A stretch of 64,000 nt of DNA from Lachnospiraceae bacterium EP-SM-12S-S03 (GTDB lineage: Bacteria; Bacillota; Clostridia; Lachnospirales; Lachnospiraceae). Both the position numbers and the translations under genes were made by a program. This document shows, piece by piece, positions 24,902 through 34,791 of this stretch; position 1 is the stretch's first letter, and each line of letters begins with the position of its first letter. Under the pieces are notes generated by a model, which saw nothing but the letters and a program-made list of their open reading frames with translations, was not told the DNA's origin and did not search any database. The stretch covers positions 1 through 64,000 of the forward strand of contig JAJBSL010000001.1 of NCBI GenBank assembly GCA_020540725.1, given 5' to 3'.

Positions 24902-25945
24902 CTATTCTAACATATAAGCAATCATTCTCTCATACATTTGAGATAGCGAATATTGTGGTATCCATCCCAACATTCGTAATTTTTCGGAACTCAGACACAT
25001 TTTTACATCTGGTGCATATCCATATGTTTTCTGATCTTTTGGAATATCAAATATTACTTTTATACTTCCATCTCCAAATTCTTGATTTACCATTTTCGCC
25101 ATATCGGCAATTGTTGTAGTTGTCTCTTCATTGCAGACATTATATGCCTGCCCATTTTCTCCTTTGTTGAGCAATAAGATCAATGCACGGATCGCATCTG
25201 TGGTGTAACAATAATTCCCATAAGATTTTCCTTCTGTATGAAGAACAATATCTCTTTTATTCAATACACTTCTTGCAAATTGCGCATATACTCTGTTATC
25301 CTGCTGCAGAATTCCCGCTCCGAATGTCTGTGCCAGTCTGGCAATTTTCACTGGCACACCATATTCATCACAATACGATGCGCATAAACATTCCGCGATT
25401 CTTTTCCCTTCTGAATAGCTGCTTCTCACATTCAAAATATCAATATAACCCAAGTCTTTTTCCTGAACTTTTGGAAGTCCGGCATCCGGAACACCATACA
25501 TTTCCATAGAAGACAGATATACAACACTTTTGCATTTCTTTTTCCTTGCGAGTTCTAAGATATTTTTTGTCCCACAGTACATCGTCTCAATGGTTTCTAC
25601 AGGATTCGTCACAAATAATTTAGAAGTTGTCACACTGGCTGTATGAATAATATAATCTACATCAAATTCTATATCTGTAAATTCTACCAGATCAGATTGA
25701 ACCCAGAATAATTCACTATTTGTAAATAAATCGCCAAAAATCCGTCTTGCTTTTTCAAAATCTCTTACTAATCCTATTACGCGAATTTTATTTTGGTTGT
25801 CTTCATTAAAAAGCATAACTGCTTTGATAAACAATGAGCCTATCAAGCCTGTAGCTCCCGTAACAAGTATCGTATTTCCTGCCAATCTCTCTAGTTCTTC
25901 ATCTCTTCTGATTATTTCAAGATCTTCTGCTAAAACATCTTTCAT
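24902..25945 (-). CDS. NAD-dependent epimerase/dehydratase (extended SDR)
   Basis: A 347-residue oxidoreductase with the NAD-binding TGATGLIGS motif near residue 30, the active-site Tyr and Lys in YSEGKR, and Ser in SSMEMYG. The fold is that of UDP-sugar epimerases and dehydratases. It follows the IspD/TarI-like cytidylyltransferase by 21 bp. This pairing suggests work on a CDP-linked polyol or sugar: making the alditol phosphate or modifying the CDP-sugar. The alternative is modification of another NDP-sugar for the polymer. GGAAGG precedes the ATG. Confidence 0.8.
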   Translation of the reverse strand: MKDVLAEDLEIIRRDEELERLAGNTILVTGATGLIGSLFIKAVMLFNEDNQNKIRVIGLVRDFEKARRIFGDLFTNSELFWVQSDLVEFTDIEFDVDYIIHTASVTTSKLFVTNPVETIETMYCGTKNILELARKKKCKSVVYLSSMEMYGVPDAGLPKVQEKDLGYIDILNVRSSYSEGKRIAECLCASYCDEYGVPVKIARLAQTFGAGILQQDNRVYAQFARSVLNKRDIVLHTEGKSYGNYCYTTDAIRALILLLNKGENGQAYNVCNEETTTTIADMAKMVNQEFGDGSIKVIFDIPKDQKTYGYAPDVKMCLSSEKLRMLGWIPQYSLSQMYERMIAYMLE

Positions 25946-25966
25946 CTTAACCTTCCCTTCACTTTC

Positions 25967-26689
25967 CTATACTCCAAAAAGTTGTGAATTTTCATCTGCT
26001 TCCACCATCGCTTTAAAAGTATAATAATCCATCGGTGTTGTGATTTTAATATTCTCAACAGGTCCTTCTACCAGATACAACTGACTTCCGTAATGAAGCA
26101 TCATAGATGCTGAATCAATAAAATCAAATTTATTTTCCCGAATTGCCCTTTCATGATTGTCTAAAATTTCGTCCAAAAGGAAGCATTGAGGCGCTCTAGC
26201 CAGCATGCATTCCGATCTGTCGATCATTTTGCTTACTGTATTTTTATTTTCTGAACATATAATCGTTTCAATTGCCGGTACAGCAGTAATTGCATTTCCT
26301 TTTTCTTCCGTACTCTTAATACAGTCTGAAATCAGCTTCTCATTAATCAATGGTCTTACTCCGTCATGAATCAATACAATGCTTTTTTCATCGCCTGCAA
26401 TCTCTTTTGCAGACTTTAAGCCATGATATATGGACTCTTGACCTGTTCTACCGCCACTTACAATTTTTTTAACCTTTTTTAACTGGTATTTATCGACAAG
26501 TTCATTTAAAAATGGAATCCATTCTTCCACACATGCTACTACAATTGCATCAATTTCTTTATGACTTTCAAAATGTTCCAACGTATAAATGATTATTTCT
26601 TTTCCATACAGTTTTAAAAACTGTTTTGGTAATGCCCTGCTGTTCATACGTTTTCCAATTCCACCTGCAAAAATAACTGCTATGTTCAT
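25967..26689 (-). CDS. IspD/TarI-like cytidylyltransferase
   Basis: A 240-residue nucleotidyltransferase. The CTP-binding start (VIFAGGIGKRMNSRALPKQF), the GGRTGQESIYHGL block, HDGVRP and APQCF are typical of IspD, which makes CDP-methylerythritol, and of TarI, which makes CDP-ribitol. The two cannot be separated with certainty by reading. Its place in a polysaccharide operon with a TagF-like polyol-phosphate transferase and an SDR favours the TarI role. The start at 26689 has AGGAG 7 bases upstream; an earlier frame to 26707 lacks this. Confidence 0.82.
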   Translation of the reverse strand: MNIAVIFAGGIGKRMNSRALPKQFLKLYGKEIIIYTLEHFESHKEIDAIVVACVEEWIPFLNELVDKYQLKKVKKIVSGGRTGQESIYHGLKSAKEIAGDEKSIVLIHDGVRPLINEKLISDCIKSTEEKGNAITAVPAIETIICSENKNTVSKMIDRSECMLARAPQCFLLDEILDNHERAIRENKFDFIDSASMMLHYGSQLYLVEGPVENIKITTPMDYYTFKAMVEADENSQLFGV

Positions 26690-26733
26690 GTTGTCTCTCC
26701 TATACATTTTATAAATTGTTTAGATCCCGACCA

Positions 26734-27660
26734 TTACTTTCCTCGAAAAACAATATAGATATCTCCTAAAGCCATCTTTAATGTTAGATAATACCGATTC
26801 CATTTCGTCATTAATAAAAATGCGGCTGTTATGGAATGTGTTTGATAAAACTTACGACGTAACATCCAGAATTCCCGGATTTTCCCTAGCAAGAGTCTTT
26901 TTTCTCTCTCCATTTCTTTTGCTTCACTTAATTGAATAAGCATGTCACAAACTTTAACATAGTATTCGATCGTATGCATTCTCTCATCGATCAAATGTTT
27001 TTGCTTATCAGAGGCATTTGAGGAATGTCTTCTAAAATAAATCGACTTATATTCAAATTTGTAAGCACCATCCATTATAATTGCTGTTCTCCACAACAAC
27101 GCATCATGAGGATAGTTAGAAAAACTATATTTCAGACAAACATCCAGCAACTCTCTTCGAAACGCCATCACACAGCCAGGTCTCATATTATATAACGATT
27201 TCTCATCAAACTGAACTTTGGATACCGATTCATCATTTTTGTCGTCTTTTGTAAACGCATTGGAAATTTTATGATATTCTTCTCCCTCATAAAATGCTTC
27301 ATAATTGGCTGCAAGTAGTAAAATATTACGGTTCTCCATTACTTGTGTCATCTTTTCAATTTTGTCTTCACACCAGATATCATCCTGGTCACATGGAAAA
27401 ATAATATCACCGCTTGATTGTTCCATTCCATCCATAAAGTTTTTCATCCAACCTTTATTCTCTGTATTTACAAATACATGCCAGTTATCCAAACCATTTT
27501 TCGCAATGTATTTTTCAATACACTCTACAGTTCCATCTGTTGACCTGTCGTCAAAAATTAAGACTTCATCCGGTTTTCTAGTCTGTACCTTTAAAGACTC
27601 CAATTGCTGGTTAATAAATTTTTCTCCGTTATAACAACAAAGTACTACTGAAATTTTCAT
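26734..27660 (-). CDS. GT2 glycosyltransferase, rhamnosyltransferase-like
   Basis: A 308-residue cytoplasmic GT-A glycosyltransferase. It has the VVLCCYNGEKFINQQLESL start, FDDRSTDGT, and a CDQDD metal-binding motif. The 'PHDALLWRTA' segment and overall length resemble bacterial rhamnosyltransferases that use dTDP-rhamnose, which the rml genes in this window would supply. It is part of the long polysaccharide operon. The linkage and acceptor are not predictable. Confidence 0.85.
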   Translation of the reverse strand: MKISVVLCCYNGEKFINQQLESLKVQTRKPDEVLIFDDRSTDGTVECIEKYIAKNGLDNWHVFVNTENKGWMKNFMDGMEQSSGDIIFPCDQDDIWCEDKIEKMTQVMENRNILLLAANYEAFYEGEEYHKISNAFTKDDKNDESVSKVQFDEKSLYNMRPGCVMAFRRELLDVCLKYSFSNYPHDALLWRTAIIMDGAYKFEYKSIYFRRHSSNASDKQKHLIDERMHTIEYYVKVCDMLIQLSEAKEMEREKRLLLGKIREFWMLRRKFYQTHSITAAFLLMTKWNRYYLTLKMALGDIYIVFRGK

Positions 27661-27683
27661 TTTTCATTTCCTTTTCCAAACTT

Positions 27684-28757
27684 TTAATTTAAGTTACTCT
27701 CTTGACTTTTTACATTTGCTTTCATATTTTTTTCTATTTTCACCATATATAACTGGGTAAAAATCAAAAGTAAGCGGTACATTTTCGCATGATAAAATAT
27801 TCCGGCAATCGCTTGCTTTTTATTCATTTTCCACATATTCTTAATCTTTTTTGTGGAAAGGTTCAGTTTAAAATCACTTTCTCTTTTTAAGTATTCTACT
27901 TTTTGTTTCATACTCCAAGAGCAATTTTTTTCACTCAGCATAACTGTGAGTCCGAGAATATATTCCTTTATTATTTCCAGTTCTTTTTCACCTGTCTGCA
28001 AATTGTCGACCCCTAATTTTTCCCAGACTTTTTTCTCTAAGACATAACAATCTCCGAACTTCTTCAGAGCATTCTGATTGAACTTTGCAGATGCACTATA
28101 CCAGTTTCTCATATAATGCGTGTAAAAACATCCTTCAATCAATGCCATACAATGAATATGCGGAATTAATTCACGGCAAAAAATCATATCCTCATATCCA
28201 TATCGAAATTCATTATGAAACTGCAAATTATTTGTTCGTATCACTTCTGTTTTATAAATTCCGTCCCACACTGCTCTCAGACAGCCTGTACTTCCATAGT
28301 TAAAATATTCTTTTTCTAATTCGTCCCCTCTATATAATGCCTTTTTAAAAGTTCTGCTTTCTGTTTTAATTATTTCTCCTTTTTCGTCCAAAAAATCACT
28401 TTTTCTTCCGAATTTCACCACATCCGCGTCATATTCTTTTGCTGCCACATATGCTTTTTCCAGTAAATCCAGTTCCATGACATCATCATTATCCGCAAAT
28501 GCAATATATTCACCTTCTGCCATGCTCATAGCTAAATTTCTGGCTGCACACATTCCTGCATTTTCTTGATGAATCACACGTATTCTTTCGTCCCGTTCAG
28601 CATAGCTGTCACAGATTTCACCGCTTCTGTCTTGTGATCCATCATCTATAAGAATAATTTCAATATCTCTCAGTGTCTGATTGACAACTGTCTCTAACAT
28701 TGTTTCCAGAAATTTTTCCGCATTATATACCGGTATAATCATACTTACCTTTATCAT
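27684..28757 (-). CDS. GT2 glycosyltransferase
   Basis: A 357-residue family 2 transferase with the IIPVYNAEKFLETMLETVVNQ start, IDDGSQDRSGEICD, and ADNDD as the metal-binding DXD-type motif. The EDMIF segment near residue 190 is the likely catalytic base region. The C-terminal 100 residues are basic and amphipathic, fitting peripheral membrane binding. GGAGAG lies 8 bases before the ATG. It adds one sugar of the repeat unit; donor unknown. Confidence 0.88.
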   Translation of the reverse strand: MIKVSMIIPVYNAEKFLETMLETVVNQTLRDIEIILIDDGSQDRSGEICDSYAERDERIRVIHQENAGMCAARNLAMSMAEGEYIAFADNDDVMELDLLEKAYVAAKEYDADVVKFGRKSDFLDEKGEIIKTESRTFKKALYRGDELEKEYFNYGSTGCLRAVWDGIYKTEVIRTNNLQFHNEFRYGYEDMIFCRELIPHIHCMALIEGCFYTHYMRNWYSASAKFNQNALKKFGDCYVLEKKVWEKLGVDNLQTGEKELEIIKEYILGLTVMLSEKNCSWSMKQKVEYLKRESDFKLNLSTKKIKNMWKMNKKQAIAGIFYHAKMYRLLLIFTQLYMVKIEKNMKANVKSQESNLN

Positions 28758-28786
28758 TCAATCTACTCTCCAAATTTTTTAGTATC

Positions 28787-30205
28787 CTATCTATTTTTTA
28801 TTCTATCCAATCCTAAACAAACAAGTCCTTTGACATCCTGCCTTTTCCAAAATATATATCCTAAATATATACAACTATACACCAGCGTCGAAATCCATGA
28901 ATCTATATACCAGCTTGCAATTATAAAGCTCAAAATAAGTCCCCATTCTGCCAGCATATCTTTTATAATTGACATATTGATCTCTTTTGTTAACAGTAGT
29001 TCTCCAATACTGCATCTTATTCCAAGCAAAATAGGAAGTGATGCAATAGCCAATGTCAAATTATCGAATTTATACACAATCAATAATGTGGAAATTCCCG
29101 TAATAATAACTGCACTCCAATTGATCAGCATAATATTCCTCTCCTGGCGCAATACTTTTAAGTAAGTTGTTACCAGCATGGTCATTTTGCTTTCAAACAC
29201 GCACATTGGAAATAATAATGCCATATATCGCAAACTTTCCGCATATTGCGGGAGCCACCATGACAATATTTCTTTCGCCGGATAATATACAATCAGTAAT
29301 CCTAAAACCGGTATCATTAACATATTTCTCATCTTACTGTAAATATCTGCATATTGTTCATGAGAAATATTTTTAAGCATAGGATAAATCACGATACTGA
29401 CCGCTCCAATGAATGTCAATAGTAAGTTTGACGCTGTGATACTCAACGAAACTTTTCCAAAAGTTTCTACTGTCCAGTGATCCTGAATTGCCCATCTTAC
29501 GATTCCAAGCAAAAGATTACTGGCAATATTGGCTATCATCAGTTTGATACCAATCCCAATATTATCCCACGCTTCCACCATTCCTTTGCCTAAATTACGG
29601 ATAGGTTTAAATACAATGTCCTTGCATTCCAGTATCAATAAAACAAGAGTCAGACCTCTTGCAAATAAGTCTGCTCCAACAAGAATTCTAAAATCCTTGA
29701 ATCCCAAAGCAAGCGCCGCAACTACAAGTCCTGCATATACAAATTTTTCAAGGAGAAAATTCCTCGCATAATTCACAATCCTATTTGTAGTCTGCAGAAC
29801 ATATTGTAAAAATGTACGCGGAATTTGCAATACACAACACATCCCAAAAGCAAAGAATACCTCTCTTTTATTTCCGTCCGGCACAAAAAATAAAGAAATC
29901 GTACAAATAACACATGCCAAAATCACTTCGGCAAAAGTCAAAAGCCAAAACTGTGTATTAAAGTACTGTTTGTCTAAACTCTCATATTCTTTTCCACCGA
30001 ATTTCAGGTATACTCCATCCGCCCATCCTAAATGGAAAAACCCGACATATGATGCATAAAACAAATACAATTGCCAATAAGCATACTCTGTTACTCCTAA
30101 TACTTTTGGTACAAATAGAACCAATACCATCGATACCAATGTATTCGTGCCATTTGCCAACACCGTATATGACAAATTTTTAAATAACCCTTGTTTTTTC
30201 TTCAT
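28787..30205 (-). CDS. Wzx-like lipid-linked oligosaccharide flippase
   Basis: A polytopic membrane protein of about 472 residues with 12 or more predicted helices (for example TLVSMVLVLFVPKVLGVTEY and IANIASNLLLGIVRWAI). This is the polysaccharide-transporter (MOP) superfamily, which flips undecaprenyl-linked repeat units across the membrane. It is followed by glycosyltransferases and preceded at once by the Wzy-like gene: a GTG directly follows that gene's stop, but I prefer the ATG at 30205 because an AGGTGAGG site precedes it. Confidence 0.88.
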   Translation of the reverse strand: MKKKQGLFKNLSYTVLANGTNTLVSMVLVLFVPKVLGVTEYAYWQLYLFYASYVGFFHLGWADGVYLKFGGKEYESLDKQYFNTQFWLLTFAEVILACVICTISLFFVPDGNKREVFFAFGMCCVLQIPRTFLQYVLQTTNRIVNYARNFLLEKFVYAGLVVAALALGFKDFRILVGADLFARGLTLVLLILECKDIVFKPIRNLGKGMVEAWDNIGIGIKLMIANIASNLLLGIVRWAIQDHWTVETFGKVSLSITASNLLLTFIGAVSIVIYPMLKNISHEQYADIYSKMRNMLMIPVLGLLIVYYPAKEILSWWLPQYAESLRYMALLFPMCVFESKMTMLVTTYLKVLRQERNIMLINWSAVIITGISTLLIVYKFDNLTLAIASLPILLGIRCSIGELLLTKEINMSIIKDMLAEWGLILSFIIASWYIDSWISTLVYSCIYLGYIFWKRQDVKGLVCLGLDRIKNR

Positions 30206-30214
30206 TTTCCTCAC

Positions 30215-31276
30215 CTAAAAAAAGCTCTTATACGGCAAAACATTACTATAGCCAATAGTGGATGATACATATAGCCAATCCACTACTACTACCGCCAAAA
30301 TCATGCAAAGTTTTAACCACAACTTCTTTTCTTTCTGAATACAATTTGGGATCAAAAAAATCAAAGGAATAAAAAAGTAATATATAAACCTTTTATATTC
30401 CGGCAGCCATGTACCTACTGTTGCAATCAGAAGAGAAATCATACAACCATTCAGGTAAATTCTATCCATCCCTTCTAATTCTTCTTTTTTATTCAAGAAG
30501 AAAAGAACAATAAATGTGGTAAACGCAATCATAATAAGATATGGGATTTCCAACTTATACTCTCTTGAAATATAGTTCGAATTCAAATATCTCGGCATAA
30601 AATTTTTAAACAACCACACCATGATCTCATTAAAGAAGAGATTAATCGGCAAAATAAACAGACCACCTACTACGTATGTAGAAAGCCGGATTTTTTTATT
30701 TAATATAAAATAAAACGGAAGCATAACAAACGCCGTAACATGAAACAGACCGCCTAAAATAATCAATACAGAATATTTTATCAACTGTCTTTTCTCTATA
30801 TATTGCAAAGCAAGCATTACGCAGCCCAAAGCCACAAACTGTCTTATTTGGTTAATCCCCAACATAAAGAACGAACCACCGGTAAAAAACAATAAATAGC
30901 TAAGCGCATAATTTTTTGAGTATATTTTTATGCAAAGAATCAAAAGCGCATACGCGATGAAGCAAGTAATAAAATATACCCATTGGAAATCCAAGCCCAG
31001 TTTTATGACAAGAATATTAATGAGTTTATAGCCCATTTCCACATCCTGGCCACGCCCTGATGCAATGTTTTTAAAATATGTATAGTAATTGATATAATCA
31101 TTTCCTACATATGAAATACTGGCATTAATTAAATACATAGGCAAAAATGTGCATATAACAGCAATTCCCAAATTTGCATATTTTTTTGTTGCCGATCTTC
31201 CTTGTAAAAAACTGTTTGCTAATTGTTTTTCACTACACTGCCACCAGTAAGCAAACATCATTGTAAGAAACAACAT
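30215..31276 (-). CDS. EpsG/Wzy-like polysaccharide polymerase
   Basis: A 353-residue integral membrane protein with about ten helices and a large external loop. The YVGNDYINYYTYF segment after the second helix and the FTGGSFFMLGINQIRQ block are characteristic of EpsG-type proteins, which act as Wzy polymerases. It lies between Wzz-like and Wzx-like genes, the expected place. No good ribosome site precedes the ATG, so it may depend on translation from upstream. Confidence 0.85.
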   Translation of the reverse strand: MLFLTMMFAYWWQCSEKQLANSFLQGRSATKKYANLGIAVICTFLPMYLINASISYVGNDYINYYTYFKNIASGRGQDVEMGYKLINILVIKLGLDFQWVYFITCFIAYALLILCIKIYSKNYALSYLLFFTGGSFFMLGINQIRQFVALGCVMLALQYIEKRQLIKYSVLIILGGLFHVTAFVMLPFYFILNKKIRLSTYVVGGLFILPINLFFNEIMVWLFKNFMPRYLNSNYISREYKLEIPYLIMIAFTTFIVLFFLNKKEELEGMDRIYLNGCMISLLIATVGTWLPEYKRFIYYFFIPLIFLIPNCIQKEKKLWLKLCMILAVVVVDWLYVSSTIGYSNVLPYKSFF

Positions 31277-31310
31277 GATAATATATATATAAATAAGTCA
31301 CCATTCCTTT

Positions 31311-32573
31311 TTATTCGAGTCCTACAATCCCTGCAATTTTCACATTGTATTTTTCAAAAGCCTGGATCTCATTTTTAACGTCACATCTCAAGGATTTTCC
31401 GATAGTTTCTATCACAATTCCTGTAAGATTCTCCTGCGGATTCTCCGCAGCTTCTGAAGAGCGAAGTGGAGATTTTACTTCCACAAATTTATGATTTGAA
31501 GTTACCCGATTCATCGCTTCTATTAATGTTTGTCCTGCCTTTTTATCTCCATTTACACAAACGACCGTCTGCTGACTTTCCGGATATCTCTTCTGCACGT
31601 CTGAAACAATAATTTGAGCCAAATCTTCTGCTTCATAAAATACTGTTGTATTTCCTTCCAGCATTTCCACAAAACGTCTCTTCATTTTCCCGATAAATGT
31701 CACTTTTTTTCTATAATACAGTCCATAAACCTGCATATTTCCCAACTGTAGTTGTGACCATAAAAATACTTTTCTTGACATTACGTACTGTAAGAATATA
31801 ATCGCTAAAGAAATACCCAGTCCGATAAGCGCTCCCCATACACATCCTTTTATTGTTTGTTTGATCACTGTGCTCATGGATATCGAAGCAGAACTGGTTG
31901 CTCCGCTGCTTACAACTCTTGTAGCGGATGCTCCTCCTGATACTTCCGGCAATTCATATCGAGTACTCATTGACACATCAGTATGTTCAAATCCCGGATA
32001 TTGTTCCTCCACCTTCTTTGTCAAAAGTTTTTCGTACGCTGTCACCACTTCTTTTGAAAACTCTTCATTTAATGAATAGAACCCTATTGTGACAGTATTC
32101 TCTGTTGTCGTTACTGCAAACTGTCTTTGGAAATCATATTTTACATAGTCATAGTTTTTTTCTTTATCAAGAATATATCCGTATTTTGACATCAGGCTTC
32201 TCATTTGCGTTCCATACTCTTTTGCAGTTTCAAAATATTTGTCGTACATTTCTGACATAATATCTTCACTATTACGTACAGAATAATATAAAGCTGCAAT
32301 TTCTTTGCTGCGGTTAAAGGCCTCTTCCCCTACCACATCATAATTCGGTCCAATATTAATTGCAATTTCTGCCCAACGTTTCATAGGCTCTTCCGAGCTA
32401 TCTGTCTGTTCTTTTTCAACCGGCCGGTTTTTCGCTGCCTGGTAGTCCTTATAGCCTCCTACAAAGCGTATTCCCGCAAAACCGATTATGCAGACACATA
32501 AAATGATGAAAACCATTTTTAATTTTCGTGTTGCAAACGCCATAAAATTATTCAAATCATAAAAATCGTTCAT
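31311..32573 (-). CDS. Wzz-like chain-length protein with degenerate kinase-like tail
   Basis: A 420-residue protein with two membrane helices (about 19-37 and 237-256) around an extracellular domain, the Wzz/YveK layout of polysaccharide co-polymerases. After the second helix come about 160 cytoplasmic residues that resemble the core of a bacterial tyrosine kinase: strands like VVCVNGDKKAGQTLIEAM in place of the P-loop, and GIVIETIGKS...YNVKIAGIVGLE like the final kinase strands. Walker A and a tyrosine-rich tail are missing, so it is unlikely to be an active kinase. GGAGG precedes the ATG. Confidence 0.8.
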   Translation of the reverse strand: MNDFYDLNNFMAFATRKLKMVFIILCVCIIGFAGIRFVGGYKDYQAAKNRPVEKEQTDSSEEPMKRWAEIAINIGPNYDVVGEEAFNRSKEIAALYYSVRNSEDIMSEMYDKYFETAKEYGTQMRSLMSKYGYILDKEKNYDYVKYDFQRQFAVTTTENTVTIGFYSLNEEFSKEVVTAYEKLLTKKVEEQYPGFEHTDVSMSTRYELPEVSGGASATRVVSSGATSSASISMSTVIKQTIKGCVWGALIGLGISLAIIFLQYVMSRKVFLWSQLQLGNMQVYGLYYRKKVTFIGKMKRRFVEMLEGNTTVFYEAEDLAQIIVSDVQKRYPESQQTVVCVNGDKKAGQTLIEAMNRVTSNHKFVEVKSPLRSSEAAENPQENLTGIVIETIGKSLRCDVKNEIQAFEKYNVKIAGIVGLE

Positions 32574-32583
32574 ATCTGCCTCC

Positions 32584-33720
32584 TTATTTTTGTGTTATCT
32601 CGACTATCCTTTTTGCAATTAATGCTGTTGCTCGTCCACTTTCTTTGTTTCCTAACAAATTCTGATGATATTTTATCTTTTCCTTACTTTTTGATTCATC
32701 ATAGGATGTTATTAATTCTGCCAGCTCTTCATTGGTTTTCGCCAACGGAAATGCCCAGGTTTCCGGCTTTGTATAAAAATTTCTGCTGGAAGTATATTTC
32801 TCTAAATCCGGAACAAATAGAAATCCTGGTTTTTCTGTCAAGGAATAATCCCATATTGTCGAAGAGTAATCAGTAATAAAGACATCCGCTGCATAGAGCA
32901 ATTCCTGCATATCCGGGTAGTTACTTGCATCAATGCTTTCCTTACATTCCATATGTTCTACAAAATGATGCTTTCTCATAAGAAATACCCATTGTCCCCC
33001 GAACCTTTTTTCCAATGCACTTATACACCTCGGAATATCTATATCTAAGTTGATTTCTGCATTTCCCTCTTCACCTCGATACGTTGGTGCAAACAAAACT
33101 ATTTTTTTATCATCTTCCACATGAAAATATTTTCGTACTTTTCCTGCAATATCCGTTTCTGCACCATTTATCAAGAAGTCATTTCTCGGCATTCCGCATT
33201 CAAAAAACCTTTCTTTTTTCACTGCTTTTGATTTTGCCATAACTTCTGTAAATTTTTCACTGCTGGAAATAAAGATATCGGTCTGCCTTCCACACAGGTT
33301 GTTAATCATTTCTTCTGTTTTATCTGTAATAGTTTCACTTCCAACTCTTTTATACGCACCACCTCCATGCCACGTATTTATGAAGTATTGCGATTTTCTT
33401 TTCGGAATGAAACTTCCAAGTCCATCATTGCTAATAATGATTTTTGACGAAAGCATATAATAGATTGCTTTTAAACTTTTTGGTTTTACAAATTGGGTAT
33501 CCTGTGTACATTTTTTATCATCTTTACTATACTCCCAAATATATTCATATTCACCAGGATACTCCTGTTTCATATAATGATAAATATACCATGGGTTACA
33601 ATTGACAGAAGTTCCTCTGTTTGATGACAGGTAAATTCTGTTTCTTTTTACCGGAAAGATATACATTGCCCTTAACAGAGCTCTCATACAATATATTACT
33701 ATTATTTTACTATAACTCAT
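32584..33720 (-). CDS. TagF/TagB-like polyol-phosphate transferase
   Basis: A 378-residue enzyme of the CDP-glycerol glycerophosphotransferase family. The motifs NTWHGGGAYKRVG, APTYRG, MRKHHF and ITDYSSTIWDYSL (His and Asp/Ser motifs that bind the CDP-polyol and catalyse transfer) are all present. It would add glycerol- or ribitol-phosphate to the polymer from a CDP-polyol. The IspD/TarI-like gene of the same operon could make that donor. It follows a GT2 gene by 12 bp, with GAGG close to the ATG. Confidence 0.9.
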   Translation of the reverse strand: MSYSKIIVIYCMRALLRAMYIFPVKRNRIYLSSNRGTSVNCNPWYIYHYMKQEYPGEYEYIWEYSKDDKKCTQDTQFVKPKSLKAIYYMLSSKIIISNDGLGSFIPKRKSQYFINTWHGGGAYKRVGSETITDKTEEMINNLCGRQTDIFISSSEKFTEVMAKSKAVKKERFFECGMPRNDFLINGAETDIAGKVRKYFHVEDDKKIVLFAPTYRGEEGNAEINLDIDIPRCISALEKRFGGQWVFLMRKHHFVEHMECKESIDASNYPDMQELLYAADVFITDYSSTIWDYSLTEKPGFLFVPDLEKYTSSRNFYTKPETWAFPLAKTNEELAELITSYDESKSKEKIKYHQNLLGNKESGRATALIAKRIVEITQK

Positions 33721-33732
33721 CTTACCTCACCG

Positions 33733-34791
33733 CTAATTCTTTTTTAATCTCGCAAACAAAAGAGGTCCTTTGTCTTTCACCCAAAAGGTTCCCATTCCCA
33801 TGAACCTGCAGATTCCAAACGCATTATGTTCCATAAAAAATTTCAGCATCTTTAAAGCAGGAGAAGAAATTTGGGCATCATTTATAACATGCCCATACAC
33901 CTCATCTCTTTTCACCTTTTTAAACCAGCAAATTTTATCTGCTTTTGTCAATCCTGATCTCTTATCTTCATTTCTCATAGCACCTGACAAAATATATCTT
34001 AGGTAAATGTTTCCAAGAACATTCCCCGCCTGCATTTTCTGGTCACAACAGAAATCATACATTTCTTTTACTCTTCTTCTGCTTAATTCAAAATACTCCG
34101 GCACATATCTTGTCGTAATACTTTCATTAAATCTTTTATAATAAAAATATCCCACAGACATAATACACGCCAAAGACTGTATCCTCTTTGCAAATTCCAG
34201 AGTAAAGAAATAATCTTCGTATAGAATAGACTTTTCAAACCTTATTTTATACTCATCTATAATTGAATATTTGTATAACTTATTGCATTGATATCCGAAT
34301 AACGTTTGCGTTTCTAATTCTAATATTTTCTCATTTATTTCTGCTTTTACATCCCAAGTACCTTCTTCTGTTTTCACTATATTTTTTGAATCCAGATTTC
34401 CAGCCTTATCTAAATAGAGCTCTGTCATTCCCCAGACAACCAGATCAATTTTACCATTTTTAGTCGCTGTGGCAGCATGTTGATACAGTTCCAAATCTAT
34501 TCTATCGTCAGCATCCACAAAAGTAACATACTTGCCCTTTACAAATTCCAAACCTTTGTTTCTTGCTTTTCCAGCTCCAATGTTTTCCTGTAAATCAATA
34601 AATTTTACTCTTTCATCATCTTCCGCATATTTTTGACATATCGTTTTACTTTTATCTCGTGAACAATCGTTTACAAGTATCAATTCCAAATCTCTAAAAC
34701 TCTGATTCAGTACACTTTGTATACTTGTATCCAAGTATTCTTCCGAATTGTATACCGGCATGATGACACTGATAAACGGAGTATTTCCCAT
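33733..34791 (-). CDS. GT2 glycosyltransferase
   Basis: A 352-residue family 2 transferase: VIMPVYNSEEYLDTSIQSVLNQ start, NDCSRDKS, GAGKARN, and DADDRID as the metal-binding motif. LYEDYFF is the probable catalytic region. The basic C-terminus suggests membrane contact. The gene overlaps the stop of the previous GT gene as TAATG, showing translational coupling. It builds part of the repeat unit; donor unknown. Confidence 0.88.
   Translation of the reverse strand: MGNTPFISVIMPVYNSEEYLDTSIQSVLNQSFRDLELILVNDCSRDKSKTICQKYAEDDERVKFIDLQENIGAGKARNKGLEFVKGKYVTFVDADDRIDLELYQHAATATKNGKIDLVVWGMTELYLDKAGNLDSKNIVKTEEGTWDVKAEINEKILELETQTLFGYQCNKLYKYSIIDEYKIRFEKSILYEDYFFTLEFAKRIQSLACIMSVGYFYYKRFNESITTRYVPEYFELSRRRVKEMYDFCCDQKMQAGNVLGNIYLRYILSGAMRNEDKRSGLTKADKICWFKKVKRDEVYGHVINDAQISSPALKMLKFFMEHNAFGICRFMGMGTFWVKDKGPLLFARLKKN

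Noticed and set aside
25967..26689. Housekeeping ispD for isoprenoid synthesis
   Set aside because: Not excluded by motifs, but its place among polysaccharide genes with a TagF-like enzyme makes the TarI-like role more likely, so I did not assign the symbol ispD.
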